Part shown: positions 43,902 through 54,700 of the stretch, piece after piece
How positions within the stretch are numbered: the stretch's first letter is position 1
How the letters are laid out: each line of letters starts with the position of its first letter
NCBI GenBank assembly: GCA_947643715.1
Contig: CANRXB010000009.1
Span: 1-64,000, forward strand
DNA length: 64,000 nt
Origin: an uncultured bacterium
GTDB taxonomy: Bacteria > Bacillota > Clostridia > Oscillospirales > Oscillospiraceae
Direction: 5' to 3'
Position numbers and translations under genes: made by a program
The notes under the pieces: model-generated
What the model was told of the DNA's origin: nothing
Seen by the model: only the letters and a program-made list of their open reading frames with translations
The model's database searches: none

Positions 43902-44165
43902 TTGCCCAATATCAAGTCTGCCAAGAAGCGCGTCTTGGTCAATACCACCAAGGCGGCGCAGAACAAGGCGCAGAAGTCCGCACTCAAGACCGACCTGAAG
44001 AAGTTTGAGGCCGCGGTGGCCGGCGGCAACCGCAGCGAGGCCGATGCCGCATATAAGGTGGCCGTCAAGGCTGTGGACAAGGCCGCTGCCAAGGGTCTGC
44101 TGCACAGCAACAACGCTGCCAACAAGAAGAGCGCCATGACCTTGAAGCTGAACAAGCTGGCGTAA
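43902..44165 (+). CDS. rpsT: Ribosomal protein S20 (bS20)
   Basis: An 87-residue three-helix 16S-binding protein. PNIKSAKKRVLVNTTKAAQN is typical. The start is TTG 43902 with AGGAGGT 7 bases upstream; the GTG at 43893 overlaps that site and is rejected. Confidence 0.97.
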   Translation: MPNIKSAKKRVLVNTTKAAQNKAQKSALKTDLKKFEAAVAGGNRSEADAAYKVAVKAVDKAAAKGLLHSNNAANKKSAMTLKLNKLA

Positions 44166-44180
44166 GGGACCGCTGATAAA

Positions 44181-44210
44181 AACCGTCTGCCAGGAGGCAG
44201 GCGGTTTTTT
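44181..44210 (+). terminator. Terminator after rpsT
   Basis: AACCGTCTGCC pairs with GGCAGGCGGTT around AGGA and is followed by TTTT. Confidence 0.92.
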
Positions 44211-44230
44211 CGTGGGAAGGAGGGGACGCC

Positions 44231-45103
44231 ATGGAGCGTCGGTTCGCGTTGATAGAGGCGGCGGTGTCCTGCGGCTCCCCCACCCGGGGGAGCGAGGGGG
44301 CCTATGACGCCCTGACAGGGGCCGGGCTGCCCGCCCTGTTCGGCGGGGCCAGCCTCATGCCCATGGAGAAGCTGGTCCCATGCGCCACCTGGCCGGAGGG
44401 GCTGCGCCACTTGGACACGGTGATGGAGGTGTGCCGCCGGCTGCGGGCCAACGTCCTGACCGCGCTGGAGCGGGGGGAGCGCCCGGTGATCGTGGGGGGC
44501 GACCACTCCTGTGCCATGGGGTCGCTGGCGGCACTGGGCGAGCACTATGGGGCGGGGGAGTTGGCGGTGGTGTATGTGGACGCCCACACCGACATCAACA
44601 CCGACCGCACCTCCCGGAGCGGCTACATCCACGGGATGGATTTGGCCGCCGCCTGCGGGCTGTGCTGCGAGGAGTTGGACGTCGGTACGAACCGGGTGGA
44701 CCTGCTGGGGGAGGACCTGCACATCATCGGGGCCAGGAGCATCGATCCGCCGGAATACGGCATCGTCCGGCAGGTGGGGGCCCACCTGTACACCGCCCAG
44801 GACGTGTTGGAGCGGGGGGTGGAGGCGGTGCTGGCCCAGGTCCTGCCCGCCCTGGAGGGCAAACGGGTGCATATCAGCTTCGACGTGGATGTGCTGGACC
44901 CTTCGGCCTTCCTGGCCACCGGATACAATATCCCCGGAGGGCTGAGCACGGCCCAGGTGGAGCGCATCCTGGGCGCCGTGCTGGACACGGGGCGGACCTG
45001 TTCCTTCGAGTGCGTGGAGTACGACCCGACCAAAGATCCGGACGGGAGGGACCTGGATGCCCTGATGGACATCTTCCGCACCGTGTCGGAGCGATGGAGA
45101 TGA
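44231..45103 (+). CDS. Arginase/agmatinase family ureohydrolase
   Basis: A 290-residue manganese hydrolase. Metal ligands: GGDHS, VDAHTDIN and SFDVDVLDPS. Length and lack of insertions fit arginase (arginine to ornithine and urea), but agmatinase or formimidoylglutamase cannot be excluded. GAAGGAGG precedes the ATG at 44231. Stands alone between terminators. Confidence 0.92.
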   Translation: MERRFALIEAAVSCGSPTRGSEGAYDALTGAGLPALFGGASLMPMEKLVPCATWPEGLRHLDTVMEVCRRLRANVLTALERGERPVIVGGDHSCAMGSLAALGEHYGAGELAVVYVDAHTDINTDRTSRSGYIHGMDLAAACGLCCEELDVGTNRVDLLGEDLHIIGARSIDPPEYGIVRQVGAHLYTAQDVLERGVEAVLAQVLPALEGKRVHISFDVDVLDPSAFLATGYNIPGGLSTAQVERILGAVLDTGRTCSFECVEYDPTKDPDGRDLDALMDIFRTVSERWR

Positions 45104-45135
45104 AAGATCCCCCTGCCGGCGGCAGAGGGATCTTT
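45103..45135. terminator. Bidirectional terminator between the arginase gene and pta
   Basis: AAAGATCCCCCTGCC pairs with GGCAGAGGGATCTTT around GGC; A/T runs at both ends serve the two convergent genes. Confidence 0.85.
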
Positions 45136-45155
45136 CTCAGGGAGCGCGTTCCGGA

Positions 45156-46133
45156 TCAGTCGGCCAGCGCGGCGGTGATGATGGCCATGGAATAGACCTC
45201 CATGGCGTTGCAGCCCCGGGACAGGTCGTTGATGGGGGCGTTCAGGCCGAGGAGGATGGGGCCATAGGCGTCGAAGTTGCCCATGCGCTGGGCGATCTTG
45301 TAGCCGATGTTGCCTGCGGAGATGTCCGGGAAGATGAAGGTGTTGGCCCGGCCCGCTACGTTGGACTTGGGGGCCTTCAGGCGGCCCACGGTGGGGGACA
45401 CGGCCGCGTCGAACTGGAACTCGCCGTCCACGGGGAAGTCCAGGTCCAGGGACTGGAGCTTCTTGCAGGCGTTGCGCATCTTGTCCACGGTGGGGCCAGC
45501 GCCGGAGCCCATGGTGGAGTAGCTGAGCATGGCCACCTTGGGGTCCACGCCGAAGCGGCGGGCGCAGGCCACGACCTCCTGGGTGATCTCCACCAGATCG
45601 TCCTCGGTGGGGTCGATGTTGATGGCGCAGTCGCCCATGGCCAGCACCTGGTTGCCGCCGGTGGCGAAGGGGCGCACCAGGATGAAGCAGGAGGACACGA
45701 TCTTGTTGCCCGGGCGGGTCTTGATGAGCTGGAGAGCGGGGCGCACGGTGTCGGCGGTGGAGTAGGTAGCGCCGCCCAGCAGGCAGTCCGCCTCCTTCAT
45801 GGCCACCAGCATGGTGCCGAAGTAGTTGCCTTGCTGGAGGGCTTTCCGGCACTGCTCGGCGGTCATCTTGCCCCGGCGCAGCTCTACCATCTTGTCCACC
45901 ATGGCGTCCATCTTGTCGTAGGCGTGGGGCTGGAGGATGGTCACGTCCTTGATGTTGAGGCACTCCTCCTCCGCCACACGGTGGATCTTCTCCGGGTCGC
46001 CGATGAGGATGGGGGTGAGGAAGGTGCCGGACAGCAGGCGGGCAGACGCCTCCAGGATGCGCGGATCCTCGCCCTCGGTGAACACGATCTTCTTGGGGTT
46101 CTTCTTCAGCTTTTGGATGAGCAGTCTGAACAT
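45156..46133 (-). CDS. pta: Phosphate acetyltransferase
   Basis: A 325-residue enzyme converting acetyl-CoA to acetyl phosphate. KIVFTEGEDPRILEAS, LLGGATYSTADTVRPALQ, AMLSYSTMGSGAGP and PDISAGNIGYKIAQRMG with NDLSRGC are diagnostic. No acetate kinase gene is adjacent in this window. TGGAGGT precedes the start. Confidence 0.96.
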   Translation of the reverse strand: MFRLLIQKLKKNPKKIVFTEGEDPRILEASARLLSGTFLTPILIGDPEKIHRVAEEECLNIKDVTILQPHAYDKMDAMVDKMVELRRGKMTAEQCRKALQQGNYFGTMLVAMKEADCLLGGATYSTADTVRPALQLIKTRPGNKIVSSCFILVRPFATGGNQVLAMGDCAINIDPTEDDLVEITQEVVACARRFGVDPKVAMLSYSTMGSGAGPTVDKMRNACKKLQSLDLDFPVDGEFQFDAAVSPTVGRLKAPKSNVAGRANTFIFPDISAGNIGYKIAQRMGNFDAYGPILLGLNAPINDLSRGCNAMEVYSMAIITAALAD

Positions 46134-46214
46134 AAGTCGATTACCTCCATCTGGGCGGGCGGCGGGAGCGCGGCTCCTGGCCCCACCCTGTGCTTTTTTG
46201 AGATGCTATCATCT

Positions 46215-46243
46215 AATTTAACACCATCCGCCTCTGTTTTCAA
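46215..46243 (-). promoter_or_regulatory. pta promoter
   Basis: On the minus strand TTGAAA (46238-46243) and TAAATT (46215-46220), 17 bases apart. Confidence 0.75.
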
Positions 46244-46308
46244 GGGGCATATGGGCAAAATAGCAAAAAAAGACGGGTATCTTCTGCTGCTTTCCTGGGC
46301 ATAAGCTC

Positions 46309-46337
46309 TTTACAAAACGTATTGCACCAGCTATACT
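46309..46337 (+). promoter_or_regulatory. Promoter of the XRE-regulator operon
   Basis: TTTACA (46309-46314), a 17-base spacer and TATACT (46332-46337). Confidence 0.75.
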
Positions 46338-46415
46338 ATACGTGCTGTGTTTGATCGAGACGGGCCTGTGCCGGCCCGCTCCCGCAAGGCGACATAAGGA
46401 AAGGGGGAGATCAGG

Positions 46416-47120
46416 ATGACCAATCCCGATTTCGCACGAACCCTCTCCCTGCTGCGGCAGGAGAAGGGCATCTCTCAGCGGCAGGCCGCAAAGACGCTGG
46501 GCATATCCCAGGCATTGCTCTCCCATTACGAGAACGGAGCGCGTGAGCCGGGCCTGATGTTCGTGGTCAAAGCCTGTGATTTTTACAACGTGTCCGCCGA
46601 TTTCCTGCTGGGGCGCACCCTCAGCCGGGACGGCACCACCATCCTGGACGCGGACACGCTGTACGACGTGTCCAACGAGCGGGACAACGTGCTGCGCGGC
46701 TCAGTGCTGGCCACGCTGTCCAAGAAGCTGGTGGTGAACTCCGTGGGGCTGCTGTTCGACCTGCTCAGCCGCCTGGGCAACAAGAAAGCCATACGCGCGG
46801 CGGCCAATTGCCTGTCCAGTACGGTATATATCCTGTTCCGCCACCTCCACCGGGCCAGCGGGAACGAGAACGACGACTTTTTCAACGTGCCAAAGGCGTG
46901 GTTCCTGGCGGGGCTGCCCAGGGCGGACATGCTCATGAGCGAGGCGGAATATGTGGAGGCGTTGTCCAACCCGGGCAAGGAGGCCAAGTTCCCGCCCCTG
47001 GACCACGATTCGATGAAGTCGGCCTATCCGGGGACCTATCAGTCCCTGCTCCAGATCGTACACACCTGCGGCGAGCGGCTCAACGGCGAGATGGCCAGCC
47101 ATCTGGAGAACACCCGCTGA
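46416..47120 (+). CDS. XRE-family helix-turn-helix regulator
   Basis: A 234-residue regulator with an N-terminal Cro/C1-type domain (LSLLRQEKGISQRQAAKTLGISQALLSHYENGAREP in parts) and a ~160-residue alpha-helical C-terminal domain of unknown type, with RLGNKKAIRAAANCLSS. AAAGGGGGAG precedes the ATG. It is followed after 31 bases by the MBOAT/SGNH pair, so it may control them. Confidence 0.88.
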   Translation: MTNPDFARTLSLLRQEKGISQRQAAKTLGISQALLSHYENGAREPGLMFVVKACDFYNVSADFLLGRTLSRDGTTILDADTLYDVSNERDNVLRGSVLATLSKKLVVNSVGLLFDLLSRLGNKKAIRAAANCLSSTVYILFRHLHRASGNENDDFFNVPKAWFLAGLPRADMLMSEAEYVEALSNPGKEAKFPPLDHDSMKSAYPGTYQSLLQIVHTCGERLNGEMASHLENTR

Positions 47121-47151
47121 GCGGCCGGACGCCGGGAACCGAGGGAACGCG

Positions 47152-48600
47152 ATGAACGTACAAAGCCATCTTTTCGTGCTGGCCTATCTGCCCGTGGTGC
47201 TGGTGCTGTGGCGGGCGCTGGGCGGGCGCTGGGGGGGGCGGACGGCCCAGGTGTCCCTGCTGTGCGCCGGGGCGGTGTTCTGCGGCTGGGGCTCTCCTGC
47301 GTCCCTGCTGGTGCTGGGGGCGGAGGGGACGTTCAGCTATCTGTTGGGCCGGCGCATCGCCCGGGCCCCCGAGCGGGGGAAGGCCCTGCTGTGGACGGGC
47401 TCGGCCGTGCTGCTGGCGGTGCTGGCCTTCTTCAAATATACCGGCTTCGCGCTGTCCCTGACGCCGCTGGAGGGCGTGTTCGCGCCGCCCGCCTGGTTGG
47501 CGCCGCTGGGGCTCTCCTTCGTCACGTTCCAGCAGATCTTGTGGCTGCGGGACTGCTATGACGGGGAGGCGGTCCAGGACGTCTCGCCGCTGGATCACGC
47601 CTGCTGCCTCACCTTTTTCGCCACTGCCACCTGCGGGCCCATCACGCGGGTGACGGAGCTGGCGCCCCAGCTCCGCAGGCCGGCCCCGTTCTCCTGGGAC
47701 GATCTGGCGGCGGGGCTGTACTGCTTCGCCCTGGGGATGGCCAAAAAGGTGCTGGTGGCCAGCGTGTTCGCCAACGGGGCCGACTACGGCTTCGCCAACG
47801 CGGGGGACCTGCCCCCCATGGATGCTGCGCTCACTATGTTGTGCTATACCCTGCAGATCTATTTCGATTTTTCCGGCTACTGCGACATGGCCTCCGGCAT
47901 GGCCCGGATGATGGGCGTGGAGCTGCCGGTGAACTTCGACGGCCCCTATCAGGCCCTGTCCGTGCGGGATTTCTGGGGGCGGTGGCATATCACCCTGTCC
48001 CGGTTCTTCCGCCGGTGCGTGTATATCCCTCTGGGGGGGAGCCGCCGGGGGCTGGCCGTCACCTGCCGGAACGTCATGATCGTGTTCCTGCTGTCCGGGC
48101 TGTGGCATGGGGCGGGCTGGGGGTTCATCCTCTGGGGGGCCCTCCACGGGGCGGCCCAGGTGGTGGAGCGGCTGTGGAAGGGGCGGGCGGCTCTGCCCAA
48201 GCCCCTGGCTTGGACGCTCACCTTCCTGTTCGTGAACGTGGCCTGGGTGTTCTTCCGGGCGGACGGTCTCGGCCAGGCGCTGGCCCTGCTGGGCGGGCTG
48301 TTCCAGCCTGGGTGGGGCCTGCCCAGCCAGGCGTTCGCCGCTGCCCTGCCGCTGGAGGCGGCGTCCAGCGCGCTGTCGTTCCTCCAGTACAGCCTGTGCC
48401 TGGAAGGGGCGCAGCTCGTCTACTGGGTGCCGCTGCTGGCCATCCCGGGGGGGCTGGCCCTGCTGGCCTGCTCCGACCCCGCCGCCCGGCTGGACCGCTT
48501 CCGCCCCACTGCGGGGAAAGCTGTGCTGGCCGCGCTGTGCCTGGCGGTCTCCATCCTGTTCTTTTCTGGGGTGGACTCCTTCATCTACGCTGACTTCTGA
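47152..48600 (+). CDS. MBOAT family O-acyltransferase
   Basis: A 482-residue polytopic membrane acyltransferase of the AlgI/DltB/PatA kind. LPVNFDGPYQALSVRDFWGRWHITLSRFFR (in parts) and the catalytic His in LWHGAGWGFILWGALHG are MBOAT hallmarks. With the next gene it forms a transfer pair that likely adds acyl groups to an extracytoplasmic polymer. GAGGGAACG precedes the ATG; it overlaps nothing. Confidence 0.92.
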   Translation: MNVQSHLFVLAYLPVVLVLWRALGGRWGGRTAQVSLLCAGAVFCGWGSPASLLVLGAEGTFSYLLGRRIARAPERGKALLWTGSAVLLAVLAFFKYTGFALSLTPLEGVFAPPAWLAPLGLSFVTFQQILWLRDCYDGEAVQDVSPLDHACCLTFFATATCGPITRVTELAPQLRRPAPFSWDDLAAGLYCFALGMAKKVLVASVFANGADYGFANAGDLPPMDAALTMLCYTLQIYFDFSGYCDMASGMARMMGVELPVNFDGPYQALSVRDFWGRWHITLSRFFRRCVYIPLGGSRRGLAVTCRNVMIVFLLSGLWHGAGWGFILWGALHGAAQVVERLWKGRAALPKPLAWTLTFLFVNVAWVFFRADGLGQALALLGGLFQPGWGLPSQAFAAALPLEAASSALSFLQYSLCLEGAQLVYWVPLLAIPGGLALLACSDPAARLDRFRPTAGKAVLAALCLAVSILFFSGVDSFIYADF

Positions 48601-48613
48601 GGAGGTGTGCGGG

Positions 48614-49654
48614 TTGGGCCCGAAACGATTCTTCGCCGCGGCGCTGGCGCTGACGCTGCTGCTGCTGGCCGCCGCGGCCGGGTTCGTGGTCTGGACGGAT
48701 CCCCTGCTCACCGTGGGGAAGCTGGAGGAGGGGGAGACCGCGCTGTTCATGAACGAACGGTATGAGATGGCCGGCCTCATCCGCAACCAGGATTACTCCG
48801 CCCTGGTCATGGGCACGTCCCTGGTAGCGAACTACCGCGCGTCCTGGTTCACCGAGGGGCTGGGGCAGGAGACGCTGAAGATCACCTTCCCGGACGGATG
48901 GATCGCGGAGTTCGACACTGCGCTGGACCTGGCCCTGCGCACCCACCCGGAGGTGGACACGGTGTTCTTTTGCTTGGACCCCAACATCCTCGTCCGCCCG
49001 GACAGCGAACGGCGGGTGGAGCTGCCCGCTTACCTATACAACGATGACCCGCTGGACGACGTGGAGCTCTACCTCAGCGCCGACGCGCTGGCGCTGGCGG
49101 TCAAGACGCTGCGGGAACGGCAGTGGGGCTGGGCCACCGGATTGGACGACGCCTACGTCTGGGATGGGACGTGCGTCTTTTCCAAGGAAACGGTGCTGGA
49201 GGGCTATACCAGGCCCGAGCCCAGCGGCACGGCGCTGCCGGAGGATGCGTACCTTGCGGCGGCGGAGGAGAACCTGGACGTGATCTGTGGCTGGATCGAG
49301 CGCCATCCGGGGATCCGCTTCCACATCTGGTTCCCGCCGTACAGCGTGTTGTACTGGGACAAGATGACCCGAGAGGGTACGGCGGACGCGATCTTGAACG
49401 CGGTGGAACATGCCGCCGGCCGGCTGGTGGGCTATGAGAACGCGTCGGTGTACATCTTCCTGGCGCTGTACGATACCATCACCGACCTGGACAATTATAC
49501 CGACCATGTGCATTGCTCCGGCACAGTGAACCGCTGGGTGGCCTGGACCATGATGGGGGACTACTGGAGGCTGTCGGAGGACCGCTATCGCATCAGTGTG
49601 GACGAGCTGCGCAGGTTCGTACACAGTTATGACTATGACGCCATCTTCAACTGA
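48614..49654 (+). CDS. SGNH-fold extracytoplasmic partner of the MBOAT protein
   Basis: A 346-residue protein with an N-terminal anchor ([21 protein letters not shown]). A possible SGNH block I is [13 protein letters not shown] (Ser in GTS), and block V is TDHVHCSG (Asp-x-x-His). This is the arrangement of DltD/AlgX/PatB-like acyl-transfer partners. The TTG at 48614 is chosen since AGGAGGT lies 8 bases upstream; an upstream GTG falls inside that site. Substrate unknown. Confidence 0.8.
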   Translation: MGPKRFFAAALALTLLLLAAAAGFVVWTDPLLTVGKLEEGETALFMNERYEMAGLIRNQDYSALVMGTSLVANYRASWFTEGLGQETLKITFPDGWIAEFDTALDLALRTHPEVDTVFFCLDPNILVRPDSERRVELPAYLYNDDPLDDVELYLSADALALAVKTLRERQWGWATGLDDAYVWDGTCVFSKETVLEGYTRPEPSGTALPEDAYLAAAEENLDVICGWIERHPGIRFHIWFPPYSVLYWDKMTREGTADAILNAVEHAAGRLVGYENASVYIFLALYDTITDLDNYTDHVHCSGTVNRWVAWTMMGDYWRLSEDRYRISVDELRRFVHSYDYDAIFN

Positions 49655-49668
49655 GTATGGAGGGCTTT

Positions 49669-51480
49669 ATGACGAATCGATCGAAGATCAGGAATTTTTC
49701 CATCATCGCCCACATCGACCACGGGAAATCCACGCTGTCCGACCGGATGATCGAGATCTGCGGCGCGGTGGAGCAGCGGCAGATGGAGTCCCAGCTCCTG
49801 GACAACATGGATCTGGAGCGGGAGCGGGGCATCACCATCAAGGCGCGGGCCGTCCGTATGGACTACCGGGCCCTGGATGGGGAGACCTATTGCCTCAACC
49901 TCATCGATACCCCGGGACATGTGGACTTCAACTATGAGGTGAGCCGTTCCCTCGCCGCCTGCGAAGGGGCGGTGCTGGTGGTGGACGCCGCTCAAGGCGT
50001 GGAGGCCCAGACGCTGGCCAACACCTACCTGGCCCTGGACCACGACCTGGAGATCCGCCCGGTGCTCAACAAGATCGACCTGCCCGCCGCAGACCCCCAG
50101 CGGGTGAAGCATGAGATCGAAGACATCATCGGCCTGCCCGCGCTGGACGCCCCCGAGATCTCCGCCAAGCAGGGCATCAACGTCCAAGCGGTGCTGGAGG
50201 ACATCGTGAACAACGTCCCCGCTCCCTCCGGCGATCCCGGCGCTCCGCTGAAGGCCCTCATCTTTGACAGCCAGTACGATCCGTACCTAGGGGTCATCGT
50301 ATATTTCCGGGTGATGGAGGGGACCATCCGGCCGGGGATGCAGGTGCGCCTCATGGCGTCCGGGGCCCAGTATACGGTGCTGGACTGTGGCTACCTGCGG
50401 CCGCTTGGCATGGAGCCGGCCCCGGAGCTCTCCGCCGGGGAGGTGGGATGGTTCACCGCCTCCATCAAGACGGTGAAAGACACCCGGGTGGGCGACACCA
50501 TCACCGAGGCCGCCCGGCCTACCCAGGAAGCCCTTCCCGGTTACCGCCCCGCCCAGGCCATGGTGTATTGCGGCGTGTATACCGAGGACGGCTCCAAATA
50601 CCCGGATCTGCGGGACGCTCTGGAGAAGCTCCAGCTCAACGACGCGTCCCTGTCCTTCGAGCCGGAATCCTCCATCGCCCTGGGCTTCGGCTTCCGGTGC
50701 GGCTTTTTGGGGATGCTCCACATGGAGATCATCCAGGAGCGGCTGGAGCGGGAGTTCGATCTGGACCTGATCACCACCCTGCCGTCCGTGATCTATGAGG
50801 TGACCAAGACCGACGGCACGGTGGTCCGGGTGGACAATCCCCACAACTATCCGGACCCCGGCTCTATCAAGGAGGCCATGGAGCCCTATGCCAACGTGTC
50901 CATCATCGCTCCGCCGGATTACGTGGGCAACATCATGCCGCTGTGCCAGGACCGCCGGGGAGAGTACAAGGACATGCAGTACCTGGACACCAACCTGGTG
51001 GAGATCCGCTACCTCATGCCCTTGAACGAGATCATCTACGACTTTTTCGATACGTTGAAGGCCAAGACCCGGGGCTATGCCTCCCTGGACTATGAGCTGG
51101 ACCAATACCGCCCCTCCGATCTGGTGAAGGTGGACCTGCTGCTCAACGGCGACCAGGTGGACGCGCTGAGCTTCATCGCCCACCGGGACAAGGCGTATAA
51201 ACGGGCCCGGCGCATCTGCGAGAAGCTGAAGGAGAACATCCCCCGCCAGATGTTCGAGGTGCCCATCCAGGCCGCCATCGGCGGCAAGGTCATCGCCAGG
51301 GAGACCCTCAAGGCGCTGCGCAAAGACGTGCTGGCCAAGTGCTACGGCGGCGATATCACACGAAAGAAGAAGCTGCTGGAAAAGCAGAAGGAGGGCAAGA
51401 AAAAGATGCGGTCGCTGGGTACGGTGCAGATGCCTACGGAGGCGTTCATGGCCGTGCTCAAGCTGGACGACGAGGGTTGA
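49669..51480 (+). CDS. lepA: Elongation factor 4 (LepA)
   Basis: A 603-residue ribosomal GTPase. G1 [11 protein letters not shown]3 [19 protein letters not shown]4 NKIDLP. The LepA C-terminal part ([16 protein letters not shown]) confirms EF4 rather than EF-G. ATG 49669 follows GGAGGG; an ATG four codons earlier is less well placed. Confidence 0.97.
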   Translation: MTNRSKIRNFSIIAHIDHGKSTLSDRMIEICGAVEQRQMESQLLDNMDLERERGITIKARAVRMDYRALDGETYCLNLIDTPGHVDFNYEVSRSLAACEGAVLVVDAAQGVEAQTLANTYLALDHDLEIRPVLNKIDLPAADPQRVKHEIEDIIGLPALDAPEISAKQGINVQAVLEDIVNNVPAPSGDPGAPLKALIFDSQYDPYLGVIVYFRVMEGTIRPGMQVRLMASGAQYTVLDCGYLRPLGMEPAPELSAGEVGWFTASIKTVKDTRVGDTITEAARPTQEALPGYRPAQAMVYCGVYTEDGSKYPDLRDALEKLQLNDASLSFEPESSIALGFGFRCGFLGMLHMEIIQERLEREFDLDLITTLPSVIYEVTKTDGTVVRVDNPHNYPDPGSIKEAMEPYANVSIIAPPDYVGNIMPLCQDRRGEYKDMQYLDTNLVEIRYLMPLNEIIYDFFDTLKAKTRGYASLDYELDQYRPSDLVKVDLLLNGDQVDALSFIAHRDKAYKRARRICEKLKENIPRQMFEVPIQAAIGGKVIARETLKALRKDVLAKCYGGDITRKKKLLEKQKEGKKKMRSLGTVQMPTEAFMAVLKLDDEG

Positions 51481-51489
51481 ATATCCGGT

Positions 51490-51527
51490 CAAAAGAGCGT
51501 TCCTTTTCGGAGGAACGCTCTTTTTTT
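51490..51527 (+). terminator. Terminator after lepA
   Basis: AAAAGAGCGTTCC pairs with GGAACGCTCTTTT and is followed by TTT, a textbook intrinsic terminator. Confidence 0.93.
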
Positions 51528-51791
51528 GTGCTCCTCCCAGGGGAGGTACAGTCCTCTTCGCGACCTCAGGCCCATTTTTCCCCGTAAAAGGCCGCTGAGG
51601 GGATTTTTTGTCCCCTGCGCCATCCCGGACAGGGGGATCTTGTCGGACCATGGGAGCAAGCGGCTCAAAATTGGATATACCTGGATGGAAAAAGAAAAAG
51701 ATGGAAATTTCGAGAGGATGGACCATCCTCTCGAACCGCGCTGAGAAGTTCTCGAATGACGGCGAAATATAAAAAGGAGGAAACGAATCCA
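51528..51791 (+). promoter_or_regulatory. 264-base leader of the S-layer gene with a perfect 27-base palindrome
   Basis: TTCGAGAGGATGG (51709-51721) and CCATCCTCTCGAA (51723-51735) form a 13-bp stem on a one-base centre, 50 bases before the gene. GGGGA-TTTTTTG-TCCCC occurs near 51596-51612. No strong promoter was found. AAAAGGAGG precedes the start. A long structured leader is usual for S-layer genes and may stabilise the mRNA. Confidence 0.5.
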
Positions 51792-54700
51792 ATGAGAAAT
51801 CTGAAGAAGTTTCTCGCGCTGGTCTTGGCTATGATCATGGCTATGTCCCTGATGGTCACCGCCAATGCCGCTGGTAACTACTCGGATATGGCCGACGTCA
51901 CCCCGCAGTTCGTGGAAGCCGTCGACGTCCTGTCCGGTATGAAGGTCTTCCAGGGCGACGAGAAGGGCTTCCGCCCCGGCGACAGCATCACCCGTGCTGA
52001 GGTGGCTACCATCGTGTACCGCCTGGCCACCGGCGACGCCACCGGCGAGCGCGTGAAGCTGTATGCCAACTATGGCAACTTCACCGACGTGAAGCCCGAC
52101 GACTGGTTCGCCGGCGCGGTGGGCTACTGCGCCAACGCGGGCTACATCAAGGGCAAGACCACCACCACCTTCGCCCCCTATGAGAAGGTGACCGGCTACG
52201 AGGCGCTGGCCATGATCCTGCGCGCCGTGGGCTACGATAAGAACGGCGAGTTCACTGGTCCGGAGTGGAGGCAGAACGTGGCTTCCCTGGCCACCGAGCT
52301 CAAGCTGCTGGTCAACATCAACGACACCCGTTACGCGGGCACCCTGCACACTGTGGCCCGCCGCGACGTGGTCGCCGAGCTGCTGTTCCAGACCGCCGCT
52401 TATGTTCGGATGGTGACCTACACCCCCGCGTTCGGTTATCAGACCGGCAACATGACCAATGCGGATGTGTATACGGACACCCTGGGTTACAAGTGGTACG
52501 GCCTGCGTCCTACCGAACGTATCATCCTGGGCAACCAGGCCACCGGCGAGTGGAGCACCGTGCTGGGCAACCAGGATCCCGGCAAGGTGGACTATACTGA
52601 CGGTTCTGGAGTGAAGACCAGCGTCAACTACACTGAGTATAGCTATCCCGGCGCCGTCCTGGTCGCTGGCATGGACTATAGTAGTGGTTATCCTGGTACT
52701 TCTACCGGCAAGACTCAGGATGATAAGGATGTCTACGTTCCCAGCAACGGCCTCCAGCTGAACTACACCACCGGCCTGAACATGTTCGGCCACAAGGTCA
52801 AGGTGTGGTATGACGCCCGCGGCGGCGGTCCCCGCCCCGTGTACGACCTGAAGGACAAGGCCACCGTCTCCGGCGTCGTGGGCGGCGTGGAGAACCTTAA
52901 TCCTGGCGGCGATTTGGCTGCTACTCCTGCGGACTCCGTGGGCGCTGCCCTGCGCGCGTTCAAGGACGCCAACGGCAGGGGCTTCAACGTCGATAACACC
53001 TGGGGTTACTTTGTCAGTGACAGCTTCTCTCGCATCACTGGCGCTAATGACGGGAACTACATCTACGATGGCGGCGCGGCCTCGGAGCGGTTCTTGGCGA
53101 GCCTTCCCGGTACACCCGACACTGATGCCAGGGTCTGGATGGCCGTCTCCAACAACGACATGCGCACCATCGACGTGCTGATCCCTGTGGAGTGCGAAGT
53201 GGCCGAGATCAGCGAGAGGGACGACATCTCCGCCACCAAGACCATCGAGTTGCGCAACAGCCTGTTCGGTTTTGGTGTGGCGGATACCACCGGCAGCAAT
53301 ATCGGCCAGATCCCGCAGGATTATGTGATGAACAAAGACGCCATCGTCCTGGGCAACACCGTGGTGGCCGTCGATATCGTACGCAGGACTTCCGATCCCA
53401 GCAAGCCTGCGGTTTGGCTGGACACTCCCACCAAGACCGTCTCCGGCAAGGTCATCTCTTACGATCCTGTCACTGACGCGATCACCCTGGAGGGCGGCAC
53501 CACCCTGAAGCGCACCATCATCGCCGACGAGGCGCTGCGCTCCGGCCTGGGCGACATCAACCCCGAGACCATGGGCCTGGCCAGCGATGGCAAGATCCCC
53601 AACATGGCATTCGATCAGTACACCATCACCCTGGACATGCAGGGCAACTGGTTGAAGGCTGAGCGCGCCTACAACAACAACTTCATCTACGGCACCTACC
53701 TGGATTACGGCACGCAGCTGGGCACCAGCACCTTCACCTACAAGATGGTGGGCGTTGGCATGGACGGCGCGATGACCACCGTGGATGTGACCAAGTACTG
53801 GAATGAGGGCGCTACGCAGTCGTTCGACCTGAACGGCGGCGACCCCGGCAAGATGAACGACGTGGGCATGCCCTACCACAACGTGAACGCGGCCAACGGT
53901 CTGGTGGGGCGCAACGAAGCTAGCACCATCGACTACAAGGGCTTCATCATCAACGGCAAGATGGCCGATAACCGCGACGTGACCTTGCAGACCGTCTCCG
54001 GCATCCAGAGTCTGGCCGCTGAGGTCAAGACGGTCTACAACGGCTACACCTGGACCGGCGTGGACTTCGTGTCCGATGACAAGACCGTGATCGACAGGAA
54101 CTCCGTGCAGATGACCGTCCAGCAGGTCAAGGACAGCACCGCGAACGGCACCACCAATAATCCCTACCTGTACTTCACCGAGCAGACCAAGTTCATCGTG
54201 GTCAGCGGCTACGGCACCGACAGCCTGAAGCCCAAGGTGTACAACGGCATCAGCGAGCTGCTGGGCGACGCCGTGAGCGTGACCCTGGACGACTCCGACC
54301 TGGATGAGATCCTCTTCACTTGCAGCAACTACATCTACGCCAACACCGGCGCTGTGGCCAAGCAGGTGGACACCATCTTCATCCCGAAGAGCGAACTGAC
54401 GTGGAGCTATGGTACCAACACCTACTTCATCAACAATCCGTTCACCGCGATCCAGGACACCAGCGGCGAGGCTGATCCCGCCCTGCTGTACACCGTCTAT
54501 CAGGGCGGCGAGCGCAGCACCATCTGGATCGACAAGAAGGGCCAGGAAGTGATCGGCGAGAACTGGAATCAGTTCTGGACGATCTACGTCACTAACAAGA
54601 ACGCCGCTGACGGCCGGCCCATCTACAGCGCTGCTCCGGCCAGCGTGGGCGATCCCTACGACAACACCGACGGGATCGACAACATCGGTATCGATACTTC

